Source: Shewanella sp. SNU WT4
GTDB taxonomy: Bacteria; Pseudomonadota; Gammaproteobacteria; Enterobacterales; Shewanellaceae
NCBI RefSeq assembly: GCF_006494715.1
Contig: NZ_CP041151.1
Span: 1,302,001-1,366,000 of the forward strand
Reading direction: 5' to 3'
DNA: 64,000 bases
Below the pieces are notes generated by a model. That model was not told the origin of the DNA, made no database searches, and was given only the letters and a program-made list of their open reading frames with translations. Made by a program: the position numbers and the translations under genes. Below, piece by piece: positions 40,289-48,932 of this stretch; positions within the stretch are counted from its first letter, which is position 1, and every line of letters starts with the position of its first letter.

Positions 40289-40302
40289 AGAAGTGATGCT
40301 AC

Positions 40303-40689
40303 TTATGCTTTTTCAGCACCCTCGTAGTCATAGATTTCTTCGAAATCATCATCAAGAATGTCAGTCTCATCAAAGGCGTCTTTGTGATCCGCTTTACCTG
40401 AGTTTCTTAAAGCTTCAGGCTTATGAGTTAAGCGATTTAACTGTTTCTCCAGTTTTTGCCCCATGGCATTAATGGCTGTGTATAAATTTTCGTGGGAAGC
40501 CTGAGCAAACAATTCTCCTTGAGGCAATTTAATCGATGCTTCAATTTTAAAGAGCGGCTTTTCCTCGGTGATGATCACATGGGGGTTAATCATAGTAATG
40601 TCGTGGCGTTCGAGTTTAGCTAAACGGCTTTCAACTCTTTCGCGAATGGGAGCGGTGACTTCAAGGTGCTTACTGGTGATTTTTAGCAT
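40303..40689 (-). CDS. raiA: Ribosome hibernation/inactivation factor RaiA (YfiA)
   Basis: A 128-residue HPF/YfiA-family protein that binds the 30S decoding centre and stops translation in stationary phase or stress. The fold signature is seen in MLKITSKHLEVTAPIRERVE and SHENLYTAINAMGQKLEKQL. The acidic C-terminal tail (about 35 residues, DETDILDDDFEEIYDYEG) is typical of RaiA rather than short HPF. In E. coli raiA also neighbours pheA. A CRP-type site lies upstream. Confidence 0.88.
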   Translation of the reverse strand: MLKITSKHLEVTAPIRERVESRLAKLERHDITMINPHVIITEEKPLFKIEASIKLPQGELFAQASHENLYTAINAMGQKLEKQLNRLTHKPEALRNSGKADHKDAFDETDILDDDFEEIYDYEGAEKA

Positions 40690-41051
40690 ATATTGAACCT
40701 TATTTTGTTTCCCTTGAGATCAGACTAGCAATCTCTCACGAGAAAGTCGTGATCTAAATCACGCTTTTTGCGCTATTTAAGTTCGATTGCTGACAATTTG
40801 ACCCAACGTGCAAAATCGATTAAAAAGTGGTGAATTTTGATTGCAACTGCGCCAGAGAGGCGCCATATTTGATGGGATTAGCTAAGGCTTAACCTCAGTA
40901 TTTTCGTCATTTCTCTGCGTAAAAAATTCCAACATCCCCTCTATTTAGTGGCCGTTGATGGTAATTCATCGGCGGTTAGCGACTAAGGTTTGGTTCTGTT
41001 AACAATAATCGTTATCATAGCTGTGATTTAATTGCTCACTTGGAGGTGACA
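40690..41051. other. 362-bp divergent region between raiA and cytochrome b gene
   Basis: No coding frame is visible. It holds the raiA promoter with a CRP-type palindrome (40748-40763) and the promoter of the cytochrome b gene. The remainder shows nothing I can assign. Confidence 0.6.
40748..40763 (-). promoter_or_regulatory. CRP site upstream of raiA
   Basis: CGTGATCTAAATCACG is a near-perfect palindrome fitting the Shewanella CRP motif TGTGATCTAGATCACA. Its centre is about 66 bp before the raiA start. CRP activates raiA in E. coli. Confidence 0.6.
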
Positions 41052-41717
41052 GTGGCAACTTGCATAAAGGTATGGGATAAACCAACTCGACTGTTTCACT
41101 GGCTGACGATTGGCCTGTTAGCAAGCTTATGGTGGACGGCTGACCAAGCGCTGATGGATTGGCATCAAGTGTTAGCCTACAGCTTAATGGTGTTAGTGGT
41201 ATTTCGAATTATTTGGGGTTGCTTTGGCAGTGAAACCTCGCGTTTCAGCCATTTTGTAAAATCGCCTATACGGGTGATGAACTATAGCCGCCAAATATTA
41301 ACCAGCGGTATCAAGCCTCACCTTGGTCATAATCCACTGGGTGGGTACATGGTGATAGGTATCTTGACCTTATTAACCATTCAATTAGCGACGGGTTTAT
41401 TTGCATCCGATGAAGTGTTCACTGAAGGTCCTTTATATGCCAGTGTCTCTGCGCAAACGGCTTCTTGGCTCACATGGCTACATAAGTGGAACTTTAACCT
41501 CATTCTGGCCTGTTCGGCCGTGCATGTCTTAGCGGTTGGCATTCATCGTTTAAAGGGCGACGCCTTGATAGGCGCTATGATCACTGGCTCAAGACAATGG
41601 CATGATAAGCAGCCACATTTGCAGTTTAAATCGAGCTGGCTGGCATGGGGATTAATCATCTTACTGGCAGTGCCGATTGGCTATGGGCTCATTTGGCCTG
41701 TGGTTGAATGGATGTAG
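41052..41717 (+). CDS. Di-heme cytochrome b, cytochrome b561/hydrogenase type
   Basis: A 221-residue membrane protein with four or five helices. It starts with the family motif KVWDKPTRLFHWL and has further histidines in DWHQVLAYS, HKWNFNL and AVHVLAVGIHR that would ligate two b hemes. This is the cytochrome b561/Ni-Fe hydrogenase cytochrome b group that links a periplasmic donor to the quinone pool. The GTG at 41052 has GGAGGTG just upstream. It converges on a cytochrome c' gene, a pairing often seen; a functional link is inferred. Confidence 0.85.
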   Translation: MATCIKVWDKPTRLFHWLTIGLLASLWWTADQALMDWHQVLAYSLMVLVVFRIIWGCFGSETSRFSHFVKSPIRVMNYSRQILTSGIKPHLGHNPLGGYMVIGILTLLTIQLATGLFASDEVFTEGPLYASVSAQTASWLTWLHKWNFNLILACSAVHVLAVGIHRLKGDALIGAMITGSRQWHDKQPHLQFKSSWLAWGLIILLAVPIGYGLIWPVVEWM

Positions 41718-41740
41718 ATTATGTAGATATAGTTATTATA

Positions 41741-41767
41741 AAAAAAGCGCCTTAGGCGCTTTTTTTA
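41741..41767. terminator. Bidirectional terminator between the two cytochrome genes
   Basis: AAGCGCC-TTA-GGCGCTT flanked by an A-run and a T-run, between converging genes. Confidence 0.85.
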
Positions 41768-41792
41768 TTCGGCACTTAACGTTGAAGAAAGA

Positions 41793-42242
41793 TTAGTCTT
41801 TCTTGAAAGTATCGTGACATGATTTACAGTTTTTAGCCGTGGCTTGGAAGGCTTGCTGTATTTGCTTTTTATCACCAGTGTCAGCCACTAAGGCTAAGTT
41901 CGCGGCATCAGTTTGAAACTGCTTCATCTTGGCATCAAAATCGGCGCGATCTTGCCAAATATTAGGCTTAGCACCGGTATCGCCTTGGCTAGAATCAGCA
42001 ACAAAACCTTCTAATGGTAATTTAGATAAGGCCGCAACATTTTGCGCGCGCACCGCAAATACGGCAGCGTCAAAAGGCTTTTTGCCTTTCATCATGGCGC
42101 CCATGTCACCAAAGTTATAAGCAATCAGACTGAAAGCACTTTGACGATAGTCAATGGCATGTTCCGTGTCTTTGAAGTCATTGGCAGCGTAAAGCGGAGC
42201 ACATAAGGCTCCAGAGATAAGTAGCGCAGCAATTCTTTTCAT
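41793..42242 (-). CDS. Cytochrome c' (periplasmic, mono-heme)
   Basis: A 149-residue exported protein with signal peptide MKRIAALLISGALCAPLYA and a C-terminal heme-binding CKSCH near residue 141, as in class II cytochromes c. An internal helical bundle (FSLIAYNFGDMGAMMKGKKPFD) fits cytochrome c'. These proteins bind NO and can protect against it; that role here is inferred. ATG at 42242 with GAGGGAA upstream. Confidence 0.88.
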   Translation of the reverse strand: MKRIAALLISGALCAPLYAANDFKDTEHAIDYRQSAFSLIAYNFGDMGAMMKGKKPFDAAVFAVRAQNVAALSKLPLEGFVADSSQGDTGAKPNIWQDRADFDAKMKQFQTDAANLALVADTGDKKQIQQAFQATAKNCKSCHDTFKKD

Positions 42243-42397
42243 GTTCCCTCTCACATTTTTAGTTGTTAGCGTGATTTCAGCCAAGATTGTACCTTGCCAG
42301 TGTGTGCTTTCCCTATGACTTTAATGTAAAAAATTGTCAACTCGCATCAATACACTCCTAAGGACAGCGCTTAATTCCTCAGGTACACTGTCCTTAT

Positions 42398-42415
42398 GTA
42401 CTAGTACTTGAGTAT
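42398..42415 (+). promoter_or_regulatory. TrpR operator before trpR
   Basis: GTACTAGTACTTGAGTAT fits the 18-bp trp operator GTACTAGTTAACTAGTAC (left half exact, right half with a few changes). It ends 6 bp before the trpR ATG, so bound TrpR would block its own expression. Confidence 0.65.
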
Positions 42416-42421
42416 GGGAAA

Positions 42422-42724
42422 ATGAAGCCTCTATGGTCAGATACGCTAGATAATCTTGCTGGGTTAACTGAGCGTCGCCAAGTTGAGTTATGGTTTGAAT
42501 TATTGCTCACAGAAGAAGAGCGCCATGCCATAGCAGGGCGGTTACGGGTGTTTCAGTTATTGCTCGATGGCAAACTCAGCCAAAGGCAAATGGCGGCAGA
42601 ACTTGGGGTGAGTATTGCGACTATCACGCGTTGCTCCAATTATCTTAAGCATATGGAGCCTAATATGCGTCAGCAGATTAGCGGCTTGATAGCACTTACT
42701 CCGACAGACGACTTCAGCGAATAA
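42422..42724 (+). CDS. trpR: Trp operon repressor TrpR
   Basis: A 100-residue all-helical repressor that binds tryptophan. LLLTEEERHAIAGRLRVFQLLL and the helix-turn-helix LSQRQMAAELGVSIATITRCSNYLK match the E. coli protein. It is a single gene, closed by a terminator shared with slyD. Confidence 0.94.
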   Translation: MKPLWSDTLDNLAGLTERRQVELWFELLLTEEERHAIAGRLRVFQLLLDGKLSQRQMAAELGVSIATITRCSNYLKHMEPNMRQQISGLIALTPTDDFSE

Positions 42725-42765
42725 GTCAGCGCTTAAGAGTGAACTATGTTTGAGAGGGTAAAACT

Positions 42766-42790
42766 AAAAACGCGCCGAAGGCGCGTTTTT
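42766..42790. terminator. Bidirectional terminator between trpR and slyD
   Basis: CGCGCC-GAA-GGCGCG with flanking A5 and T5, between converging genes. Confidence 0.85.
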
Positions 42791-42821
42791 ATTAAGCAGT
42801 TAATCGCCAATATGTACGCGA

Positions 42822-43442
42822 TTAGTGGCAACCACATCCGCCATGGCTATCACAGCCTTGCTTCTTTTCTTCGTGATCGTGGTTATGATCGTGGTCATGA
42901 CCATGACCGCCGCAACAACCTTCTTCTTTGTCGCCGCACTCACCATTACCACCACAGCCACCGCCGCCACATCCACCATGACTGTGAATATGACCATGAG
43001 CAATTTCTTCCTCAGTGGCTTCACGCACGTCAACCACTTCTACATAGAAGTTCAGTGCTTGGCCAGCCATCGGATGATTGCCGTCAACAATGACAGTGTC
43101 ATCTAATACTTCAGTCACTTGTACTGGGCGTTGACCCATTTCAGTTTCAGCAATAAAACGCATACCTGGAACTATGTCTTCGATATCACCGAAAGCTTGA
43201 ATAGGCACTTCTTGACGTAAACCGTCATGATACGGGCCATAAGCTTCTTCAGCTTCAATAGTCACATCTAAGGTGTCACCAGCGACTTTACCTTCAAGGG
43301 CTTTTTCTAAACCTGGGATCAGGTTTTGTGCGCCATGCAGATAAACCATAGGCTCCATTTCAAATGAACTTTCCAGCAATTCACCTTGCTGATTGGTTAA
43401 ACGGTAATGGATAGTTACCGCGTTATTTTGAGTGATGTTCAT
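42822..43442 (-). CDS. slyD: FKBP-type peptidyl-prolyl isomerase SlyD
   Basis: A 206-residue isomerase, chaperone and nickel-binding protein. The FKBP core (TIHYRLTNQQGELLE, PMVYLHGAQNLIPGLEKALEG, with the inserted chaperone flap) is followed by ATEEEIAHGHIH and a long His/Cys/Gly-rich metal-binding tail ending GGCGCH. The ATG at 43442 is chosen as the family-like N-terminus. Confidence 0.93.
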   Translation of the reverse strand: MNITQNNAVTIHYRLTNQQGELLESSFEMEPMVYLHGAQNLIPGLEKALEGKVAGDTLDVTIEAEEAYGPYHDGLRQEVPIQAFGDIEDIVPGMRFIAETEMGQRPVQVTEVLDDTVIVDGNHPMAGQALNFYVEVVDVREATEEEIAHGHIHSHGGCGGGGCGGNGECGDKEEGCCGGHGHDHDHNHDHEEKKQGCDSHGGCGCH

Positions 43443-43717
43443 AACGGCTCCAAACATAAAAGTGTGGGCATAATACAATGGTTTTTTCAGCAGTGCGATA
43501 GTTGCGCCTTGCTTCTGTAAGCCTGACCACGCTTTTTGCGAATGACAGCGGCCAATCTTTGGGATGTGGTTCAGTATGCCTAAGATGAAAATACTTCATA
43601 CACAGCATTTGCTGTCACCACTTAAGCTTACTTTTACGTAAGCGGTTAGTTTATTTATTTGATATATAAGTAGTTAATAACCATCGCGTGAGAATTTTAG
43701 TCAATAGTGATGATTGG

Positions 43718-43735
43718 GTTAATGCCTGCATTAAC
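43718..43735. promoter_or_regulatory. Palindrome upstream of the thr promoter
   Basis: GTTAATGC-CT-GCATTAAC, an 8-bp perfect inverted repeat with a 2-bp centre, about 28 bp before the -35 box. Possible operator; regulator unknown. Confidence 0.3.
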
Positions 43736-43762
43736 ATTTGATAAAAAAGTGCAACAAGGCGG

Positions 43763-43792
43763 TTGACAAAAAATCACTTTTCAAGCAATTCT
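43763..43792 (+). promoter_or_regulatory. Candidate thr operon promoter
   Basis: TTGACA at 43763-43768 is a perfect -35 box. The -10 is weak (AATTCT at 43787-43792, 18-bp spacer). Confidence 0.45.
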
Positions 43793-43821
43793 AAAAGCAC
43801 AGTTAATTCAGGGTTAGGTCT

Positions 43822-43890
43822 ATGGCACAGTTAGTCGTTATTACTCGTACCACAACCACCACCATTATTACCATAATGGGGGCGGGCTGA
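43822..43890 (+). CDS. thrL: thr operon leader peptide
   Basis: A 22-residue peptide, MAQLVVITRTTTTTIITIMGAG. Seven of the 22 residues are Thr and five Ile, with a run of five Thr codons, the expected control codons for an operon regulated by threonine and isoleucine. It is followed by an attenuator hairpin and thrA. Confidence 0.92.
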   Translation: MAQLVVITRTTTTTIITIMGAG

Positions 43891-43916
43891 CAGTACCCTG
43901 AAAATCACATTCACAA

Positions 43917-43946
43917 GCCCGCTCCCCACCAAGGAGCGGGCTTTTT
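43917..43946 (+). terminator. thr attenuator
   Basis: GCCCGCTCC (43917-43925) pairs perfectly with GGAGCGGGC (43933-43941), loop of 7, then TTTTT. The end of thrL (GGGGGCGGGCT, 43877-43887) can instead pair with AGCCCGC at 43916-43922, giving the competing antiterminator when the ribosome stalls at Thr/Ile codons. Confidence 0.88.
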
Positions 43947-43979
43947 GTTTCTTAGTGGGCGGCATATGGAGTCTTTACA

Positions 43980-46445
43980 ATGAAAGTCATGAAATTTGGC
44001 GGCACTTCACTAGGAAATTGGCAACGTTTTATTAATACGGCTGCCATTGTAAAAGCGCAAGCCGCTAAACAGCCGGTGGCGTTAGTGCTATCTGCGCCCG
44101 CTAAGGTCACTAACCTGCTAGTGGATTTGATGGAGCGCGCCACTTTAGGCCAAGATACTGCGGCTGTGCTTAATGCCTTACAAGCCATCTTTGAGCAAAT
44201 CTTATTAGATAGCGGCACTGAGCTTAATGAGGATGCCATTAATGCGCTGCGCCAAGCATGGCAGCAGCAATGGCAGCAATGGCAGCAAAAATTAACCGGC
44301 ATTAAGTTGTTGGAGCAATGCCCTGATAGCGTGCGCGCTGAAGTGCTCACCAGTGGTGAGCGTTTATCTGTGGCGATTATGCAGGCCATTTTACAGCAGC
44401 AAGGGCTAGTGGTTGGGGTATTAGACCCAGTTAAATTATTTAAAGCCCATGGCTCTGTGATGGAAGCTGCGGTGGATATCAGTGCGAGCCGGCAAAACTG
44501 CGGTCAATTAGCATTAGGTGAAGCGCAGGTTTGGATAATGCCAGGCTTTACTGCGGGCAATGGTCATGGGCAAGTCATGTGTCTTGGCCGCAATGGCTCA
44601 GATTATTCTGCGGCCGTGTTAGCTGCTTGCTTAGGGGCGTCAACCTGTGAAATTTGGACCGATGTTGATGGGGTATATAATACTGACCCACGCTTAGTTC
44701 AAGATGCTAAGTTGTTATCTCAGCTCAGTTATCAAGAGGCGATGGAGCTCTCTTATTTTGGCGCTAAGGTGCTGCATCCCAAAACCGTCGCGCCAATCGC
44801 TCAGTACCATATTCCTTGTTATATCAAAAATTCGCTAAATCCTGAGGCAGTGGGCACCTTAGTGTCTAATGCCCCCGACGAGAGTGGCCTTAAAGTTAAA
44901 GCCATTTCTAATCTTGATCAGCAAACCATGTTTGATGTGTCAGGCCCTGGCATGAAAGGCATGGTGGGTATGGCAAGCCGTGTATTAGGCGCCATTGCCC
45001 GCATTGGTGTGTCAGTCTCGCTAATTACTCAAAGCTCAAGTGAATACAGCATTAGTTTTTGTGTGGCGAGTGTTGATGCGCCAGCGGTTAAGTTATCCCT
45101 TGAAACAGAATTTGAATTAGAGCTGCAATCAGAGTTACTGGAAGCGCTTACTATGCGCGATAAGCTTGCGATTGTGTCTCTAATTGGTGATGGCATGCGC
45201 ACTCACAGAGGCGTCGCCGCAGGCTTTTTTAAGGCACTCGCCCAAGCTGGGGCTAATATCATAGCCTTAGCGCAAGGCTCATCGGAACGCTCGATTTCAG
45301 CGGTAGTTGACCAAGTTAAAGTGTCCCAATGTTTGCGCGCTTGTCATCAAGGATTTTTTGGCGCCAGTCAGTACGTCGATGTGTTTTTAGTGGGCTGCGG
45401 CACAGTGGGCGCTGGCCTATTAGCCCAAATAAAAGCGCAGCAAGCGGCGCTCGCCAAACAAGATATTCGCATGCGTGTGTGCGGCATTATGAATTCAAGC
45501 AAGATGCTGCTCGATATCGATGGCATAGATTTAACTCATTGGCATGGCTTACTCGCAGATTTAGGCCAAGATGCTTGCTTAGATACCATGCTGGCTTTTG
45601 CTCGCGATCAGCAATTAGTCAATCCTGTGCTGGTTGATTGCAGTGCGAGTGAGCGAGTCGCGGCGACTTATGTTGAGGCATTAGAAGCCGGTTTACATGT
45701 AGTGACGCCTAATAAAAAGGCCAATACCCGCGAGTACGCCTATTATCAAGCGCTGCAACTTACTGCGCGCGCTAAACGGCGCCAATTTTTGTATGAAACT
45801 ACCGTGGGCGCGGGTTTACCTGTGATTGATAATCTTAAAAAATTGCTGTGCGCAGGCGATGAACTGCATAAATTTAGCGGCATTCTATCAGGCTCATTGT
45901 CGTTTATTTTTGGCTGCCTTGATGAGGGCTTAAGTTTATCTGAGGCGACGGTAATTGCGCGGCAAAAATGCTTTACTGAGCCAGACCCAAGGGATGATCT
46001 TTGCGGTATGGATGTAGCGCGCAAGGTATTAATCTTAGCCCGTGAAGCGGGTATGGCGCTTGAACTCAGTGATATCAAGGTGCAAAGCGTGCTGCCGACA
46101 ACATTTGATGATAGTGGAGATATTGACTCCTTTATGACGCGCCTTCCCCAAGTTGATAGTGAAATCGCCGCGCGAGTGGCCGCTGCTAAGGCGCAGGGCA
46201 AGGTGTTGCGTTATGTTGGCATGATTGATGAGCAAGGCTGCCGCGTTGAAGTGGCGGAAGTTGCCGAAAATGACCCGCTTTACAGTGTTAAAGGCGGCGA
46301 AAATGCACTGGCCTTTTATAGCCGTTATTATCAGCCTATTCCTTTTGTATTAAGAGGATATGGCGCAGGCACTGAGGTAACTGCGGCGGGAGTTTTTGCT
46401 GATGTGTTAAGAACCCTTAACTGGAGCCGGGAGGTGATGGCATGA
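43980..46445 (+). CDS. thrA: Bifunctional aspartokinase/homoserine dehydrogenase I
   Basis: An 821-residue fusion enzyme. Aspartokinase ([40 protein letters not shown]), two ACT-like regulatory domains in the middle (about 310-460), and homoserine dehydrogenase ([37 protein letters not shown]). It catalyses the first and third steps from aspartate to threonine. Same length class as E. coli ThrA (820). Overlaps thrB by ATGA. Confidence 0.97.
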   Translation: MKVMKFGGTSLGNWQRFINTAAIVKAQAAKQPVALVLSAPAKVTNLLVDLMERATLGQDTAAVLNALQAIFEQILLDSGTELNEDAINALRQAWQQQWQQWQQKLTGIKLLEQCPDSVRAEVLTSGERLSVAIMQAILQQQGLVVGVLDPVKLFKAHGSVMEAAVDISASRQNCGQLALGEAQVWIMPGFTAGNGHGQVMCLGRNGSDYSAAVLAACLGASTCEIWTDVDGVYNTDPRLVQDAKLLSQLSYQEAMELSYFGAKVLHPKTVAPIAQYHIPCYIKNSLNPEAVGTLVSNAPDESGLKVKAISNLDQQTMFDVSGPGMKGMVGMASRVLGAIARIGVSVSLITQSSSEYSISFCVASVDAPAVKLSLETEFELELQSELLEALTMRDKLAIVSLIGDGMRTHRGVAAGFFKALAQAGANIIALAQGSSERSISAVVDQVKVSQCLRACHQGFFGASQYVDVFLVGCGTVGAGLLAQIKAQQAALAKQDIRMRVCGIMNSSKMLLDIDGIDLTHWHGLLADLGQDACLDTMLAFARDQQLVNPVLVDCSASERVAATYVEALEAGLHVVTPNKKANTREYAYYQALQLTARAKRRQFLYETTVGAGLPVIDNLKKLLCAGDELHKFSGILSGSLSFIFGCLDEGLSLSEATVIARQKCFTEPDPRDDLCGMDVARKVLILAREAGMALELSDIKVQSVLPTTFDDSGDIDSFMTRLPQVDSEIAARVAAAKAQGKVLRYVGMIDEQGCRVEVAEVAENDPLYSVKGGENALAFYSRYYQPIPFVLRGYGAGTEVTAAGVFADVLRTLNWSREVMA

Positions 46446-47371
46446 TAACTATCTATGCACCAGCCTCTATGGGCAATGTCAGTGTGGGCTTTGATTTATT
46501 AGGGGCGGCCTTAGCGCCCATAGATGGCAGTTTATTGGGAGATACCGTCAGTATTGAAGCGGGCGGGCAGAGCTTAAGCCTAAAAGTGCAAGGACCCTTT
46601 GCCCATAAGCTGCCAGCTGATCCAAAAGAGAATATTGTTTATCAATGCGCGCAGACCTTTTTAGAAGCCAAGGCGCCTAATGCCAATGTCATTTTAACCT
46701 TAAACAAGAATCTGCCCGTGGGAAGTGGCCTGGGTTCCAGTGCAAGTTCAGTGGTTGCAGCCTTTAGTGCGTTAAATGACTTTTTTGATAGGCCTTATGG
46801 CCGTGATGAGCTGCTGCTATTAATGGGAGAGTTTGAAGGCAAGATTAGCGGTAGCATACATTTTGATAATGTGGCGCCCTGCTATTTAGGTGGCATGCAA
46901 TTAATGTTGTCATCACCTTCGGCCTTATGCGCATCTATGCCTGTGATGGATGATTGGTATTGGGTAATTGCATACCCAGGTATTTCATTATCCACCGCAT
47001 TAATGCGTGGCTTGTTGCCCGAGCATTATCCTAAAGCGACTACGCTCAGCTTTGGACAAAACTTGGCAAGTTTTATTCATGCGCTGCATACGCAGAATTC
47101 AGACTTAGCTTTGTCATTACTCAAAGATGTCATCGCTGAGCCATATCGCGCCGATGTTATCCCTCAATTTACTCATGCCAAACAAGCGCTATTAGCCATG
47201 GGGTTATCGGCGTGCGGCATCTCTGGCAGTGGGCCATCACTCTTTGCTGTCACCACCAATCAGTCGCTCGCTTTAAATGCTAAAGCGTGGTTAGCGCAGC
47301 ATTACGTCACTACCGACACTGGTTTTGTGCATGTATGTCAACTTGATACCCTCGGCAGTCGCCCGCTTTAA
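46442..47371 (+). CDS. thrB: Homoserine kinase
   Basis: A 309-residue GHMP kinase. The ATP loop [17 protein letters not shown] and C-terminal [16 protein letters not shown] are intact. Starts inside the thrA stop region and is 11 bp before thrC. Confidence 0.96.
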   Translation: MITIYAPASMGNVSVGFDLLGAALAPIDGSLLGDTVSIEAGGQSLSLKVQGPFAHKLPADPKENIVYQCAQTFLEAKAPNANVILTLNKNLPVGSGLGSSASSVVAAFSALNDFFDRPYGRDELLLLMGEFEGKISGSIHFDNVAPCYLGGMQLMLSSPSALCASMPVMDDWYWVIAYPGISLSTALMRGLLPEHYPKATTLSFGQNLASFIHALHTQNSDLALSLLKDVIAEPYRADVIPQFTHAKQALLAMGLSACGISGSGPSLFAVTTNQSLALNAKAWLAQHYVTTDTGFVHVCQLDTLGSRPL

Positions 47372-47382
47372 GGATAATGACA

Positions 47383-48687
47383 ATGAAGTTATATAATTTG
47401 AGCCACCCAGAACAACAAGTGAGTTTTAGTGAAGCGGTGCGCTTAGGGTTAGGCAAAGGCCGAGGTTTATTTTTTCCGTGCGACATACCAAAGCTTAAGG
47501 ATATCAATGTGGTACTAGCCATGCCTTTTATTGAGCGCAGTCAATATATCATTAAGCAGTTTTTGCAAGGTGAGTTAGATGAGGCCAAAGTTGATGCCAT
47601 GGTAGCTAGCGCCTTTAATTTTGATTTACCTTTAGTGAAAGTTGATGGCGCGCGTTACTGTTTGGAATTATTCCATGGCCCAACCTTAGCTTTTAAAGAT
47701 TTTGGTGCCCGCTTTATGGCCCAATGTATTAATGCTGTGGGTGACGGTAAGCCGTTAACTATATTAACGGCTACCTCAGGTGACACTGGCGCCGCAGTCG
47801 CCCATGCTTTTCATGGGCTAGACAACATCAAAGTGGTGGTATTGTTTCCACAAGGCAAAATTAGTGTATTGCAGCAAAAGCTATTTACTACCTTAGGTGG
47901 CAATATCCACACTTTAGCCATAGATGGCGATTTTGATGCCTGTCAGGAACTCGTTAAGCAAGCCTTTGATGATGAAGATATTCGTCATGGACTTGGCTTA
48001 AATTCTGCCAATTCTATCAATATCAGTAGGTTACTGGCGCAAGTTTGTTACTACTTTGAAGCTGTGGCGCAGTTTCAAGTAAAGCATCCCAATCAAGCCC
48101 CGATTATTTCTGTGCCGAGCGGCAACTTTGGCAATTTAACGGCTGGCATGTTGGCTAAAGCTATGGGTTTGCCGGTGGCACGTTTTATTGCTGCAACCAA
48201 TGCTAATGATACTGTGCCGCGCTATTTAGGTGATGGTAATTGGCGCCCCAATAAAACCATAGCCACCTTAAGTAATGCCATGGATGTAGCTGAGCCCAGC
48301 AACTGGCCAAGAGTCGAAGCTTGTTGTGATGTTATGGGCTGGCCGCTTTCAAGCTTATTAAGTGCGAGCGTGGCAGATAAAGCGGCAAGTCTTGAGTTAC
48401 AAGCGTTAGCGCGCGGCGGCTATGTGAGTGAACCACACGCTGCAATCGCAGCTAAAGCGCTAACTGATACGCTTGCTGCCCAAGTTGATAGCGAGCCAAA
48501 GCCGTTAGGTATCTTTTTGGGCACGGCGCATCCTGCTAAGTTTAAAGAGGTGGTGGATAGCGTGCTGAGTTGTCAGTTACCTTTGCCACAAGCGTTAGCG
48601 CAGGTGAGTGACGCGCCATGTTTAGCTGAGCCTATGGCGGCAGATTTTGCCGCATTAAAGCGTTACTTATTTGCGCGCATAGTGTAA
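47383..48687 (+). CDS. thrC: Threonine synthase
   Basis: A PLP enzyme of 434 residues. Lys of the FKDFGARFMAQ segment binds PLP; TATSGDTGAAVAHAF and PSGNFGNLTAGMLAK bind phosphate. The ATG at 47383 (MKLYNLSHPEQQVSF) has AAGGA eight bases upstream and is preferred to the ATG at 47377. Confidence 0.96.
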   Translation: MKLYNLSHPEQQVSFSEAVRLGLGKGRGLFFPCDIPKLKDINVVLAMPFIERSQYIIKQFLQGELDEAKVDAMVASAFNFDLPLVKVDGARYCLELFHGPTLAFKDFGARFMAQCINAVGDGKPLTILTATSGDTGAAVAHAFHGLDNIKVVVLFPQGKISVLQQKLFTTLGGNIHTLAIDGDFDACQELVKQAFDDEDIRHGLGLNSANSINISRLLAQVCYYFEAVAQFQVKHPNQAPIISVPSGNFGNLTAGMLAKAMGLPVARFIAATNANDTVPRYLGDGNWRPNKTIATLSNAMDVAEPSNWPRVEACCDVMGWPLSSLLSASVADKAASLELQALARGGYVSEPHAAIAAKALTDTLAAQVDSEPKPLGIFLGTAHPAKFKEVVDSVLSCQLPLPQALAQVSDAPCLAEPMAADFAALKRYLFARIV

Positions 48688-48706
48688 AGGCAAGTATGAC
48701 TAAGCT

Positions 48707-48733
48707 TGCTGGTGGCATTCATTGGCACCAGCA
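48707..48733 (+). terminator. Hairpin after thrC
   Basis: TGCTGGTG pairs with CACCAGCA over an 11-base loop, 20 bp after thrC. No good T-run, so only a possible terminator. Confidence 0.35.
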
Positions 48734-48932
48734 GTTAAATTTGAGTGTTTTATGGGATTTATCTCGCAATGGCGATAGAGGCAGGTTTACTTCAGAGATT
48801 ATTTTTTTGTTAGTATAAAAAACTGAGTTATCAGTCATAGTAGTTGTTTTTGCAAAATATTTGACTGTCGGTGCGCCAAAATTATTTTGAACTATATTTA
48901 AGTAGTTTTAATAATTTGGTGGAAATGTCGGA

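Larger units (their letters stand above)
43443..43821. other. 379-bp divergent region between slyD and the thr leader
   Basis: No gene. It contains an 18-bp perfect palindrome (43718-43735) and the probable thr promoter. The slyD-proximal half shows nothing I can assign. Confidence 0.55.

Noticed and set aside
38088..40300. Search for a pheL leader peptide before pheA
   Set aside because: No short frame with a run of Phe codons was seen between the raiA-pheA terminator and pheA, so attenuation by the enteric mechanism is not supported.
42746..43106. Two plus-strand frames rich in His, Arg and Thr
   Set aside because: They are the antisense shadow of the His/Cys-rich tail of slyD.
43952..44389. 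145-codon minus-strand frame at the start of thrA
   Set aside because: Antisense to the well-conserved aspartokinase domain; Cys/Ser-rich composition typical of a shadow frame.
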